DNA of 64,000 bases from assembly GCA_950295325.1 (NCBI GenBank), contig OX485809.1, positions 16,816,144-16,880,143 of the forward strand, in the 5' to 3' direction. Positions within the stretch are counted from its first letter, which is position 1; each line of letters starts with the position of its first letter. Source of the DNA: Polytrichum commune (taxonomy: Eukaryota; Streptophyta; Polytrichopsida; Polytrichales; Polytrichaceae). This document shows positions 22,651-32,807 of this stretch, in pieces. Position numbers and translations under genes: made by a program. The notes below the pieces were generated by a model, which saw only the letters and a list, made by a program, of their open reading frames with translations, made no database searches and was not told the origin of the DNA.

Positions 22651-23462
22651 ATATCAATACAAATTGATCTCAGGAGTGTGAATTGTGTGCGCATTACTAC
22701 TTCTGAGTGAGTCACGTCTACAATAAAAACAGGTACAAGTTATGTCATCCAGGAACTTCAACATCCACAACAATAGCATGGCTTAGCCGATGGAGAAGCC
22801 TATGTACAAATTTGAGGCGAGTGCAACAGGGTGAATGAGTTAGTACCGACTTACTCTTAGTGTGGATTCTAGAACCATAACCCCTGAATCTCTAAATCTT
22901 CACCTTCACCGTCACGGACCTTGTGAGGGTCTGAGGGGTTAGTAGTTAGTACCTTGGAAATCTCTCTCCAGACAGTGATGGAGAAGAAAACACCTAATCT
23001 TTACGTGAACAGAACACTTTTCTAGAGCTTCAAGTAATGAAACGACCATGGGGAAGAATTCTCCGCTCCTTCATTCCAAATCCTCATATGACGCCTTTTT
23101 GAAAACTACACAATGAACTGATGGAGGACGGGTACCCTGTGGCAAATCTTGGAGCAATTCTTGGAGCAATTTGGAGTTGTGTAAGCAATAACTTTATTGG
23201 GAAAAAGGGGCTAAAGCATTGTCGCAGGACTTGCAATGTTGAGGTGGAATTTTTTTAGGTTTCACATTAGTCGATATGGCGCCATGAATCTGTGCAGATT
23301 TCCTTCATGGAGATGAGGAGTTGGTGTTCAGGTTAAGTGAAGTCCTGAAGAGAGCACACCTTCTCAGCTAGCTATTCTTCCCATCTCTTTCAAAAACCCT
23401 CACGTTTTCAGAGCTTTCGCTCAGCAGTTGCATTCTCTTGTTATTCTCACAGAGTTCACGGT

Positions 23463-24190
23463 TGACATCAATGATAGAAATTACGGTTCGAGGTGGCCAC
23501 TGCCCTCAGTGCCAACTTGGAATGAAACCTTGAAATTCTGTAGAGTTTGTCACTCTGGGAACATGGACGACGGCGGGTTGTGCACCAATTTTCTTGAACA
23601 TGCAAATCCTACCGATTTTTTTTGAATTTTTTTGAGTGGTGTACAAAAATTTCTGACGAATGCAACCACTGGCCTGCAGGATCTAACCATTGCGATTCTA
23701 GAAAGTGGATGGATTCCATGGTGTGAACACTCTTTAAGAATTGGACCACAAGGTGCGGGATCCTCTGTTCCCCGTTTGTTACATTCCAACCCATTAGTGA
23801 CAGGGATTGCAATCAAAGTCTTGACTTCCTTGATCGAACTTGATTTGAAGGTGGGCTACTTGTTTTGAGACATGAATGATCATAGCAATTTGAGTCCGAG
23901 GTGGCCGTTTTGGGATTGGAGCATGAAATGCTGCAAACGTTGTCACTCTGAGAGCATGTTGTGCAACAGTCTTCTCCTGCAAACCCTACCGGATTGATCC
24001 CTTGAATTTGAGTACTTCCAAAATCCTATTTCTGACAATGTTGCCACTTTTGTGATTTTTAGAAAATGGATGGATGTTATGGTGTGAAGAAGACTGCCGA
24101 AAATTGGACCACAAGGTGCGGTATCTTCTGCTGCGGATGTGACAGGGTTGCATTCATCATCTTGCATCCTTGATCGAAGTCGATTAAAGT
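23463..24190. repeat. Diverged tandem duplication upstream of SCD2-like gene
   Basis: Copy 1 (about 23463-23853) and copy 2 (about 23868-24185) share, in order, GACATSAATGAT, CGAGGTGGCC, GTTGTCACTCTG..GCATG/ACATGG, TTCTGAC.AATG, AAAATGGATGGAT..ATGGTGTGAA and TTGGACCACAAGGTGCGG. Copy 2 ends about 100 bp before the ATG, so it probably lies in the 5' leader or a leader intron. Confidence 0.75.
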
Positions 24191-24282
24191 TCTGAAGTTG
24201 TGAGACGAATAAGATAACAACAACCAGGAATCGGTGACGCACTTTGTAACACTCGATCCCAGCTAACCCATAGGAATTTGCA

Positions 24283-26094
24283 ATGATGGAAAGAAACAGG
24301 AGTCCGATGTTCATGCGGCAGAATAGTGTGAATGGCCCCGGATCACCAGCTGCGACACGCCATTCAAGATCCTCCTCATATGCCGGCAAGCCTTCCACCA
24401 TGGCTGCCAGGTCCGCAGCTGCGCTCAAGCTCGCGGAAGCCATGAATGCGCGGTATGAGCGAGACGATGATGAGGTGGAAGATGGATTGGAAACAGCTTA
24501 CAATCCACCTTCAAGATACAGGTCCATGCCACCAGGGGCACTCGCCGTAGCCAAGGATTCATCTCCAGCTCCAAGGCCAAGCTCGGTGTTGTCAAAGGAA
24601 ACACAAGCAACAAATCCTTACCTTAACCATACTAATTCCTCTGTAAGCACATGGGCACATGCAAATGCAAATGGAGCAACATCCCGGATCGTGATGGAGT
24701 CGACTCCCACTCCTGGCCTGCCACTCATTCCAACCGGAAATCCTCGCCGGTCGTTACGTCCCACAAGCGTTGCTGCAGCTCCCATAGCCTTGAGCAATCC
24801 TCGAACTCTAACATCGAACCATAATATGCACGGGTTGCCGAACAAAACCCCGGAGCGGTATAGGAGGCCTTCGGTAGACTTCAATGCGGCATCATACATG
24901 CCAACCAATTTGGATGTGGTGCAACATCCACAGAACACAAGGCGGGAGGTAGCTGAGCTGAGTGACCAGGTGGATTTGTTGCAAGATGAGAAGACAGCGT
25001 TACTTGAGAAATTGCTTGCTATGGAGTCCCAGCTCCAACATGAGAAAACAAGGTCACAGGAGCTCGAGAAGCAGTTCGAGAAGCAGGGGGCTATCCTTGG
25101 AAACGGTGTCTCCATGGAAGCTCGTCACCAGCAAAGATTAGAACAAGCAATGAAGTACCGCAGTGAGGCTGTGCGAGCTGCCAAAGGTGCAGTGAATGAG
25201 GAGGTTGCTGCACTTCGAGAGCAACTTTCGGTGGCCACCAATGTGGCAAAGGAGATGGAGAGTGAGGTTAGGGTTTTGCGCACCGTTGCACAAAGGATTA
25301 GCCTTAGCCGCGAGGAGAAGCAAGATTTAACGATGAAGAGATGTTGGTTAGCTCGCTACTGGGATTTAGCCAACAAGCATGGCATCCACGGTGAGATTGC
25401 GCATGAGAGATTGGAGCGGTATTCATCCCTCGTGTCCCATGCCATGGAGATTGTCTTGTCCGCTGCTAACGAGGAAATATCACAAGAAGCAGAAGCAAAT
25501 GAGGACTCAAGCGAGTTCAACAGCTCAGTTGATGGCAAACGAGCGAAATTCTCGGACGTCGATGCAAAGGATACTTTTATATGGGAAGGCACGGTTGAGG
25601 AGATGCTGTTTGTGGAGCGGGACATGGTGGAGCTCAACTCTCTTAACATCGAACAAGCAGTTGTGTTGGCTATGGCAAGAAGGCCAGGGTACTCCATCAT
25701 GATGCATCATCCCCCATCGTTAACCCCTGAAGAAGAAGATGACATCAAGTTCAAGCGTGCATGGTTGGTGTACTTCTGGAGGCGGGCGAAACACTGCGGA
25801 GTGCAAGAGGAGATTGCAGATGAGAAGCTCTTCTTTTGGAGCTTCTGGAACAACAACAACAGCAGCAATTCCCTAGCGAAACAACAACAAAAGATCCTCA
25901 CTGCGCAAGACATGTTGGAGGTCGGTAGGGGGTTGATGGAGCTTCGGAAGGAAGGTGTGGAGAATCAGCTATGGCTGAAGTGCCGCAAGGAGAGATCGAA
26001 CAAGTTCATGTTGCCCAACAATATCCTGGACACCATGGACACTCAGAAGATGGCAAGATCACTCAGCGCAGGCTCCACTAATAATGGTAATTAG
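24283..26094 (+). CDS. SCD2: SCD2-like coiled-coil protein
   Basis: A single uninterrupted frame of 603 aa from ATG ATG to TAG. The N-terminus (SPMFMRQ, Ser/Arg-rich to about residue 40, then AARSAAALKLAEAM and an acidic patch) and the C-terminal domain (MKRCWLARYWDLA at about 351-363; EEDDIKFKRAWLVYFWRRAK at about 485-504; GLMELRKEGVENQLW near the end) match the land-plant STOMATAL CYTOKINESIS DEFECTIVE 2 family, which acts with SCD1 in clathrin-linked vesicle traffic during cytokinesis and cell expansion. A coiled coil spans about 217-340. Arabidopsis SCD2 is about 580 aa, so length is normal. As I recall, family genes usually have introns; this one has none in the coding region, which raises a retrocopy origin, but the frame is intact with no poly-A tail evident. 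A strong start match at residue 1 argues against a missing upstream exon. Confidence 0.88.
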   Translation: MMERNRSPMFMRQNSVNGPGSPAATRHSRSSSYAGKPSTMAARSAAALKLAEAMNARYERDDDEVEDGLETAYNPPSRYRSMPPGALAVAKDSSPAPRPSSVLSKETQATNPYLNHTNSSVSTWAHANANGATSRIVMESTPTPGLPLIPTGNPRRSLRPTSVAAAPIALSNPRTLTSNHNMHGLPNKTPERYRRPSVDFNAASYMPTNLDVVQHPQNTRREVAELSDQVDLLQDEKTALLEKLLAMESQLQHEKTRSQELEKQFEKQGAILGNGVSMEARHQQRLEQAMKYRSEAVRAAKGAVNEEVAALREQLSVATNVAKEMESEVRVLRTVAQRISLSREEKQDLTMKRCWLARYWDLANKHGIHGEIAHERLERYSSLVSHAMEIVLSAANEEISQEAEANEDSSEFNSSVDGKRAKFSDVDAKDTFIWEGTVEEMLFVERDMVELNSLNIEQAVVLAMARRPGYSIMMHHPPSLTPEEEDDIKFKRAWLVYFWRRAKHCGVQEEIADEKLFFWSFWNNNNSSNSLAKQQQKILTAQDMLEVGRGLMELRKEGVENQLWLKCRKERSNKFMLPNNILDTMDTQKMARSLSAGSTNNGN

Positions 26095-26106
26095 CTGTTT
26101 TGCGTA

Positions 26107-27330
26107 GAAATATATATATGAATATACATATACATATGTGTGTGTCACAAATGCACCTATCAATTTAGATCCAAGCGTTTGTAAATAGGTCATGCAAGCA
26201 AATTGTGACCACTTTGAAAGACAGGATGATGATAGCATCAATTAGGTAGACACATGCTTTGCACGATGATAACATCAAATAGGTAGACACATGAACTTGA
26301 GCAGTGTACAGTGTTCGGCAATTGGATCAGTTGGTTATACTCAAATAAACTTCAAGATTTTACCGTCATGGAGCATTGATTTGCTAACCATACGGATGTA
26401 GAGTAGGTCAAAGCTCTTTCAGCTATGGCAAAGTGAGAAAAAGTTGCAAAGAGAGAGCTCTGGAAGTGTGCAGCAACCAGTTCAAGGATGCCATGCACAT
26501 TCAGACCACTGATGGCATGCTGCAATAATAATAATAATTGATTGTTCTGGATACGTAATGATCTCTGTGTAGAAATATATGTGTGTCACCAATGAAGCTA
26601 TCATTTTCTAGGTCCAAAAGTTTGTAAATAGGTCATGACAACACGAACAACTTGTGACCACTTTGTAAGACAGGATAGTTGTAGCATCAAATAGGCAGAC
26701 ACATGGACTTGAGCAGTGAACAGTGTTCCAGACCTTATACCACTAAACCCGTAGTCATCACTAAAGTGGCACTAATTACACTAAATGGGGTATAGTGGTG
26801 CGAGAAACATCGCCTCAAAAAAGTTAGTTAACTATAGTGGTGTGAGAAGAGTTGCCTCAAAATAGTTAGTTAACTATAGTGGTGTGAGAAGTGGCGCCTC
26901 AAAATAGTTAGTTAACTATAGTTAACTATAGTGGGTGGGCTATATGGTAATAGTGCCCTAATAATGCAAATATCCCTGCCTTAGGCGACTCCGTCATGGA
27001 ATTGCCAACTTTCTTAACAACTGTAGTTAACTATAGTGGGGCAACTATATGTAGTTAACTAAGTGGTGCGGTAACAGGTCGGCCTTGTGGACCTATTTAA
27101 CTATAGTGGTTGCAGAAGCGGGCCGGGTTGTGCAATAGTTAACTATAGTGATGAGCAATCGGATCGGCCTCATGGTCTAGTTAACTATAGTGATACCCTA
27201 AACGAAGTACAAGAAAAGTAGTTAAAATAGTTAACTAGCGTAGTGGTATAAGGTCTGCAGTGTTCGGAAATTCAGTCAGTCGGTTATACTCGTAGAAACT
27301 TCAAGGATTTTTAACCTTAACGTAGCATTC
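26107..27330. repeat. Tandem duplication downstream of SCD2-like gene, one half split by a MITE
   Basis: Copy 1 is about 26107-26380; copy 2 is about 26573-26728 plus 27258-27330. Shared landmarks are GTAGAAATATAT, TTTGTAAATAGGTCATG, GTGACCACTTTG, GACAGGAT, AGACACATG, GAGCAGTG, CAGTGTTCGG and GGTTATACTC. Period about 466 bp without the insertion. Confidence 0.88.
26729..27257. mobile_element. hAT-type MITE with 8-bp target duplication
   Basis: 529 bp with perfect 17-bp terminal inverted repeats CAGACCTTATACCACTA / TAGTGGTATAAGGTCTG and an 8-bp target duplication CAGTGTTC (26721-26728, 27258-27265). The interior is repeats of a TAGTTAACTATAGTGGTG-like word and does not code. The sister half of the host duplication (around 26309-26316) has a single CAGTGTTC, the unoccupied site. 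An 8-bp duplication with CA..TG ends is the hAT signature. Confidence 0.9.
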
Positions 27331-27960
27331 ATCTGTTTAGCCCAAATTAAGTGTATCGTCTCAGATTGCTCTTTATAAACCAAGGATTTTCAAATTACAG
27401 AGATACTGCTTCATTATCAAATTGCACAGATGCAGATTCAACATAGCTGCCTTCACAGATTGAACGGATGTTACACAAATTACAACAACTACGTCGTAAG
27501 ACAGTTTAGAGCTTCGACACAAGTTAATAAACAGAAAAATCCTACAAACTGCTTCATCCTATCGCATCAGAAAAAAAGAAGCCAGAATTTTGTCAAAAGG
27601 CATGAATAGCTGTGGCTGACGAAAGCGTAAATTCTTAACATAAAGTGAGGCATTGTGAAGCGATCGATACAAAATGACATGCTCTTCTTGGCAAGTCCAC
27701 ATAGCCATTTTTAAAGAATATAGTGGATGCCCTTGGGCATTCAGCATTTTGCTTACATGACTGGTAGTTGTGGTGCAACCTTTTAGACTTCTATTTTTTC
27801 GAGTGATTGGACCATTCAGGCCACTTTCTGCAATCAAAATGTGCAACTTCTTTTGTTGTAACTTGGTGGAGGCAGTCTATTTTGAGGCACAACATCATCA
27901 CAAGTTGCTCTTCAGACACTTCAAAATGTTGACCTCGTAGATTATCCGACGTGTGTCGCC
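27331..27960. other. Carbonic anhydrase 3' flank
   Basis: No convincing gene; includes the likely 3' untranslated region of the minus-strand carbonic anhydrase. The minus-strand frame at 27559-27846 has no recognised domain. Confidence 0.35.
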
Positions 27961-30104
27961 TTAGTCTGAAGGTGTGAAAGCAGAGACAGAGACCTTCCTT
28001 CCTTTGACGGATTTTACTGGACGGGCATTCGTCTCCTACAGCAACATTGTCAAAATATGTGAAATTAATGCACTGATTTGTGAAGCCATACACATGAAAC
28101 TGAGAACGTAGTTAGAACATATCTCCACAATGATCAGAGAAAATTAGCGAATTCGATGTCTTACCGGTAGGACATCCCGAAGCTGATGAAGCTGCTCATA
28201 TGAGAGCGTTTCAAACTGCAGCCAAGGAACACAGACATCTCAGTGCTCATCAGATCACAGCAGATTGAAATGTGGATAAGGGCTTAGGGATTAGCTTTAC
28301 AACCCGTGTTTAATTTGATATTTCGAAATATTACACAATGCTGCACTCACATGAATCGAAACTGATGGACGTTTCCTCATAAGATATGACTATTAAGGTT
28401 GCAACCAGGAGGGTTTAGGGTTTAGGATGCCATCAAACTAGAAACAGAGAGAAGCGAAGGACGCACGTCTGCCATGAGAGTCCAGGTCACAGTTTCGGAG
28501 CAAGGTGGGGTTGTGAGGGAGCCCTTGTAGCGGGCAAAGCTCCCTGCCACCTCTGGTAGCTCCAGAGTCACATTCTTTGTCAAGCCTGGCGGTGTGTATG
28601 ATACCATGTCGCCAAAAAACTAGGGCACAACAAAAATTTACTATGTCAGTCATGTCTTCAAGTCGCGACAATACCTGAGAAATCAGATGTATTCCTCTGT
28701 TGACACGAAAACATTATCCAACTCCATGAGTGACAGATTCCACCTTGCTGTTGTACTAGTTTGGTGGACATCAAAAACTGTCTGGATTAGAAAATGATAC
28801 AAATCTTTGACATGGACAACAAACCTGTCCCAGAAATTTGTTTTTGGTGAATCCAATGTCGAAAAATATAGCAATCACTGCATATGATTTGAGGTCTGCT
28901 GACTCGTGCACCAAGTGCATCTCCATAGCGAATCTGGTGAACCGATACATGTTACAAGTCTAGTGAATACCGTGGATTTTATAGCCACGCAAGTTTACAT
29001 GGATAGTAAAGAAGTTCATCACCATGATTTCCAACTCTAAGTTGCTTCTCTGTCAAGAAAAAACTCATGCAGTCTGAAATTTCAATGCCGAGACGTAGAA
29101 ATCATGTATGTACCTCTGGCCTAGAATCTTGTGTTCGCTTGGAATGTGGAAGTGGAAGTCACGAAGCTCGTATTCCATCTTAGCAATTGTGAGCTTTCCA
29201 CTTTCGACTGGAGGTGTGACCTGCAGAAATTAGCAAGGTTTGATGTTGTGACAGAACTGTGACAGCAACTTCCATAACAAGACACAGTTGCAAGAAGTTT
29301 CTATAATAGAATCTATCTCATTCCTGTGGCTACTGTAAGGTGCTTCCTCGTTCATCTTTTTGGGTGTCGATATAAAATTTCCACGTGGGATCTTGATGGT
29401 CTCAAGCATTAAATGACTGCCATGTGGCAAAAATCAAGATTTATTATTTATCAAAAGCTGAAACAGGAAAGCACTCTACAGTAATTGTGAAATGGTTCAA
29501 GTTTAGTAATAATGGTACTAACCACTGGTGTGTGGCCATTGTGGGAAATGGTGGCGACGAGAGGCCCTGATTTGTAGACAACATCAAGTGCCTCTGGATA
29601 CTTCTCCACACTGATGATGCCCTCCTTTACAGAGATGGGTGATTGCCGAGTTCCATTTTTGCATGCAAACCACTCAGGCTTCAAGGTGCCCCAGTGTGCT
29701 GGTCCATTGGGGCCTTTGGTATAGTCGAACTTGACAGCTGCAGTGACTGTCAACATGAGAGATCATAAAAGAGAAAATATATTAATTTCAAACAGGTGGT
29801 CACTGGAAGTTACAAAGAAAAACCTTCAAACATGAAAATGAATATCAGCATAGTACCATTGCAGGTTCACTTTCCTGTCAAAATATCGTAAATTTGAGAG
29901 GTGTGGTGTGAGAAAGATTTGAGTGGAGTGGTGTAGAAGAGCAATCTACAATTTCTAGAGCACATCTTGAATTTGCAAATCCAAAGAGGAGGGGAGGGTC
30001 ACGTCAGGCTCACCAGCTTCACATGAACCACTAAAGTGTAGCCAGAGAAGAAAAACCAAATTGATTGCGACTCCCAATCGAGCACCCATTGGGTTAATCT
30101 GCAT
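27961..30104 (-). CDS. Alpha-type carbonic anhydrase, secreted
   Basis: Exons: 30014-30104, 29523-29746, 29114-29220, 28825-28933, 28642-28674, 28467-28619, 28165-28215, 27961-28035; 280 aa in this model. The enzyme interconverts CO2 and bicarbonate. Residues 1-29 form a signal peptide (an inner Met at 6 is an equally good start, at 30089), so it is probably apoplastic or thylakoid-lumenal. Seen: RQSPI at 64-68, zinc ligands His128, His130 (FHFHIPSEH) and His147 (MEMHLVH), gate Thr in SLTTPPCSE at 222-230, a likely Cys59-Cys228 disulfide, and NARPVK near the C-terminus. All junctions are GT-AG and in phase. The odd point is the gap at 28620-28641 between exons five and six: only 22 nt, though it is GT..AG and in phase. 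If the short exon is not used, the joined protein would lack one helix. Otherwise intact. Confidence 0.9.
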
Positions 30105-31020
30105 TTGCAAGTTGGTGAAGGAAAGTGTGAGACCTCCAATCTTGTAATATGGCACCACCAAGCTACTTATAGTTGGCTTTTCAGATATTCAAAACCATTT
30201 GCATATAGTTCTATCCTTGAAAGGCCCTTTTCAAGTTGAGTTGTGAGGTCAGGTGTAGAATCACAAAGGCTTGAGATTGTGAGCTGACGCTTGAGGTTAC
30301 TACGAACCTTGACGTGCAAGCATGTATGCATGCAAATATGCCCGTATCAGTTAGTTTTGGTGGTTGACGCACTCTTAGTTTCAATAACGACAGAATTTTT
30401 GGAGTTAAAACTTGGATCATAATGATCTCAAAAACCGCATGGCAGGCTTCTGAAGGCAGGTTAGTGGACATGAGCTCCTCATGCATATATATTTGACTCT
30501 CAAAGTGCACACAACGCGGTGTCGGTTGCAGGTTGATGATGACGTGGCGGTCAGTTTGTCAAAAACAACAGGATTTTCCTTACTAAAGTCTTTACCGCGG
30601 CTCGTGAGTGAAAAAGTCTAGCTTCAGAAATGCTTCATGCTCATAGAATTGCTGGCAGAGAGGGAGAAAGGCTTGACAACTCTATCACCTCTTGACAGTG
30701 AGAAAATGGAAAATATTTTTCACAAAGTCAAACCCCACACGGCCTTTTGCTTCCAAGGTGAGGAATCACAGCTAGGAATCGCAGAAAGCGGCATGAGAAG
30801 TAACTGCCACAGTTAGTTGCCAAGACCAAATTGGAACTACACCTTGGCGTAACCGAGTGCGTACCTGATAATTTCAGGATTTTTTGCGGTTGGCGCAGCA
30901 CAAGATCTGAATCTGGGATCTGCACAACGACATTCAAGTTCCATCAGACTGAGTAGGTTGCCATTTATTCTATTATACCTCGGTTATGAAAATCTAGCAA
31001 GACTAAAAGCACACAAATAA
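30105..31020. other. Upstream region of carbonic anhydrase gene
   Basis: Presumed promoter and 5' leader of the minus-strand carbonic anhydrase. No clear TATA box. Short minus-strand frames have no recognised domain. Confidence 0.35.
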
Positions 31021-31024
31021 TAAT

Positions 31025-31620
31025 TTCTCCAGAATCATCATGTGCAGATGCTGGTGGTGCTGATCTCTGTAATTCAGTAAAAGCCTCCAAGTACGTTCAT
31101 TAAGCAGTTCGGTCGTTCATCAACTTCCAGGACTCATTTGAACCCCGCCCATTGCACTTCATTCAAGTCCACAAAACATGACACCTGGATCCAAGAAGAA
31201 GAAACATCCATGATCCATACTTCAAAACTGACTTTCTTTTGAACACAGCCAGAAACGTCGGCGCTACTTCAGTTCTGTCTGTCTGGAGGGAAAAGTTTGG
31301 AATCTCGTGTTTGAAGCACCGAAACACTCTGCAAGGTGGCACTTTCAATTCATCATGAAATGGAATTAATTTTGATATCTTCAGATTCATGTGCAGATGC
31401 TGAGGCTCCTGTGATTTAAGTAAAGAACCTCCAAGTGTGTTCATTACAATGAGCATTTTCAGTAGTTCATCGACTTCAAGAATTTGGAAACGGCCCATTG
31501 CACTTCATCAAGTTCACCAACATGACATGTGGATCTTAGGAAAAGAAACATCCACACTGAAATACATACTCACTTAGATTATCCTGAACACAGTAGCTAG
31601 GAACTTCAGCACTACACTGA
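31025..31620. repeat. Diverged tandem duplication, about 360-bp period
   Basis: 31025-31290 and 31385-31620 share CATGTGCAGATGCTG, CCTCCAAGT.YGTTCATTA, GTTCATC.ACTTC, GCCCATTGCACTTCATTC, AACATGACA, GGATC..AGAAACATCCA and GAACACAG in the same order. Confidence 0.75.
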
Positions 31621-31695
31621 ATATGATATTTTGTGTCATATGGTATTTAATGTCACTATGGTAGCTTTTCGGATGACACTTCTTATAAATAAGTG
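31612..31695. mobile_element. CACTAAAT-type MITE, partial copy 3
   Basis: Begins CTACACTGAATATGATATTT and continues TGTGTCATATGGTATTTAAT then GTCACTATGGTAG, matching the left end of 3630-3987. The rest of the element is missing. Confidence 0.55.
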
Positions 31696-31929
31696 AGATT
31701 GACTCCAAGGTTTTAGTAACTAGACATGCACCTCAACCCTCTCCGACTACCGAGTTGAGGAACCACATGATCAGCAGCGGCAGCAGGTACCAAACTTATT
31801 ATTCAGCTACTAGAAGTTGATCAGGCAATGCTGGTGAATCACTTCCAACTGCACACAATTGCAAGTTTCAGCTAACATGAGTTACGATACACGTACCAGA
31901 TCGATATTGTGGGCTTCAGAAACCACTCG

Positions 31930-32157
31930 CTCTGCTGTGGAGTGGACTTTGAGAATGAGAGTGCCGTGGACCTTGAGCGGCATTTATATGAAAAAATCCA
32001 CATGCATGAGTAGATATCAGATTGATTGAAACATCGAATCTGCACTGTGGAGTGGACTTTGAGGATGAGGGTGCCGTGGACCTTGAGCTGCATTGATGTG
32101 GATAATCCACATGCATGCATGAGTATTAGATTGATTGAAACATTGAATCTGCACTGC
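31930..32157. repeat. Tandem duplication, about 113-bp unit, two copies
   Basis: Both copies contain GTGGAGTGGACTTTGAG, GTGCCGTGGACCTTGAGC, ATCCACATGCATG, AGATTGATTGAAACAT and GAATCTGCACTG. Copy boundary is near 32043. No gene assigned. Confidence 0.85.
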
Positions 32158-32579
32158 GATGACCGAGATCACGATTGTCACTCGAATGGCGTCCAGGAAT
32201 CATCTCTTGAACACTCACTCCTTGACCCAAACTCTCAACATGGGCCAGATTGAGCTCATCCGTTCGATTGAACATCTCTACCGTCGGTCCATAAAAGGAT
32301 AATTCTTTTCACTACACTTTCTCCTCAAACACATAGGAACCTAAAATTGGACTTCGTCACTTTATATGTGACAAGATTGGGCCTCCAAAAAGTCGATAAT
32401 GTTGGACCGGATTAAGGGCTTCATAATTGCACATGAACTTGTGAGGTCCGAGTGACTTCAAGATCATATGTAGATGCTCCTTGAACATGATCTTGAAGTC
32501 ATTTGTGGATAATAAGAAAAGTAACCTCGCAAAAGCTGACCTCATACTACATCATAGCAGGTACCGATCGAAAATTGCT

Positions 32580-32807
32580 TACTGTCACTTATTACTAAGT
32601 AGGTTTTCATCCATATTTCAATCATCCATGATAACATTTTCCACTACATTAATGTAAGGATGCAGAATGCACCAAACCAAATGTGGATGAACTACAAGTA
32701 AGTTGGGATGACAGTTTGTGTGAACTTATATTTTTAAGAAGTGTCATTGGAAAACATACCACAATGACATCAAGTATCATATGACAATACGTACAATATT
32801 TAGTGTA
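32580..32807. mobile_element. CACTAAAT-type MITE, partial copy 4 (inverted)
   Basis: Ends ..GTACAATATTTAGTGTA and carries the family blocks GATGAACTACAAGTAAGTTG and TAAGAAGTGTCATTGG. Same orientation as the copy at 11025; the left end is incomplete. Confidence 0.55.
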
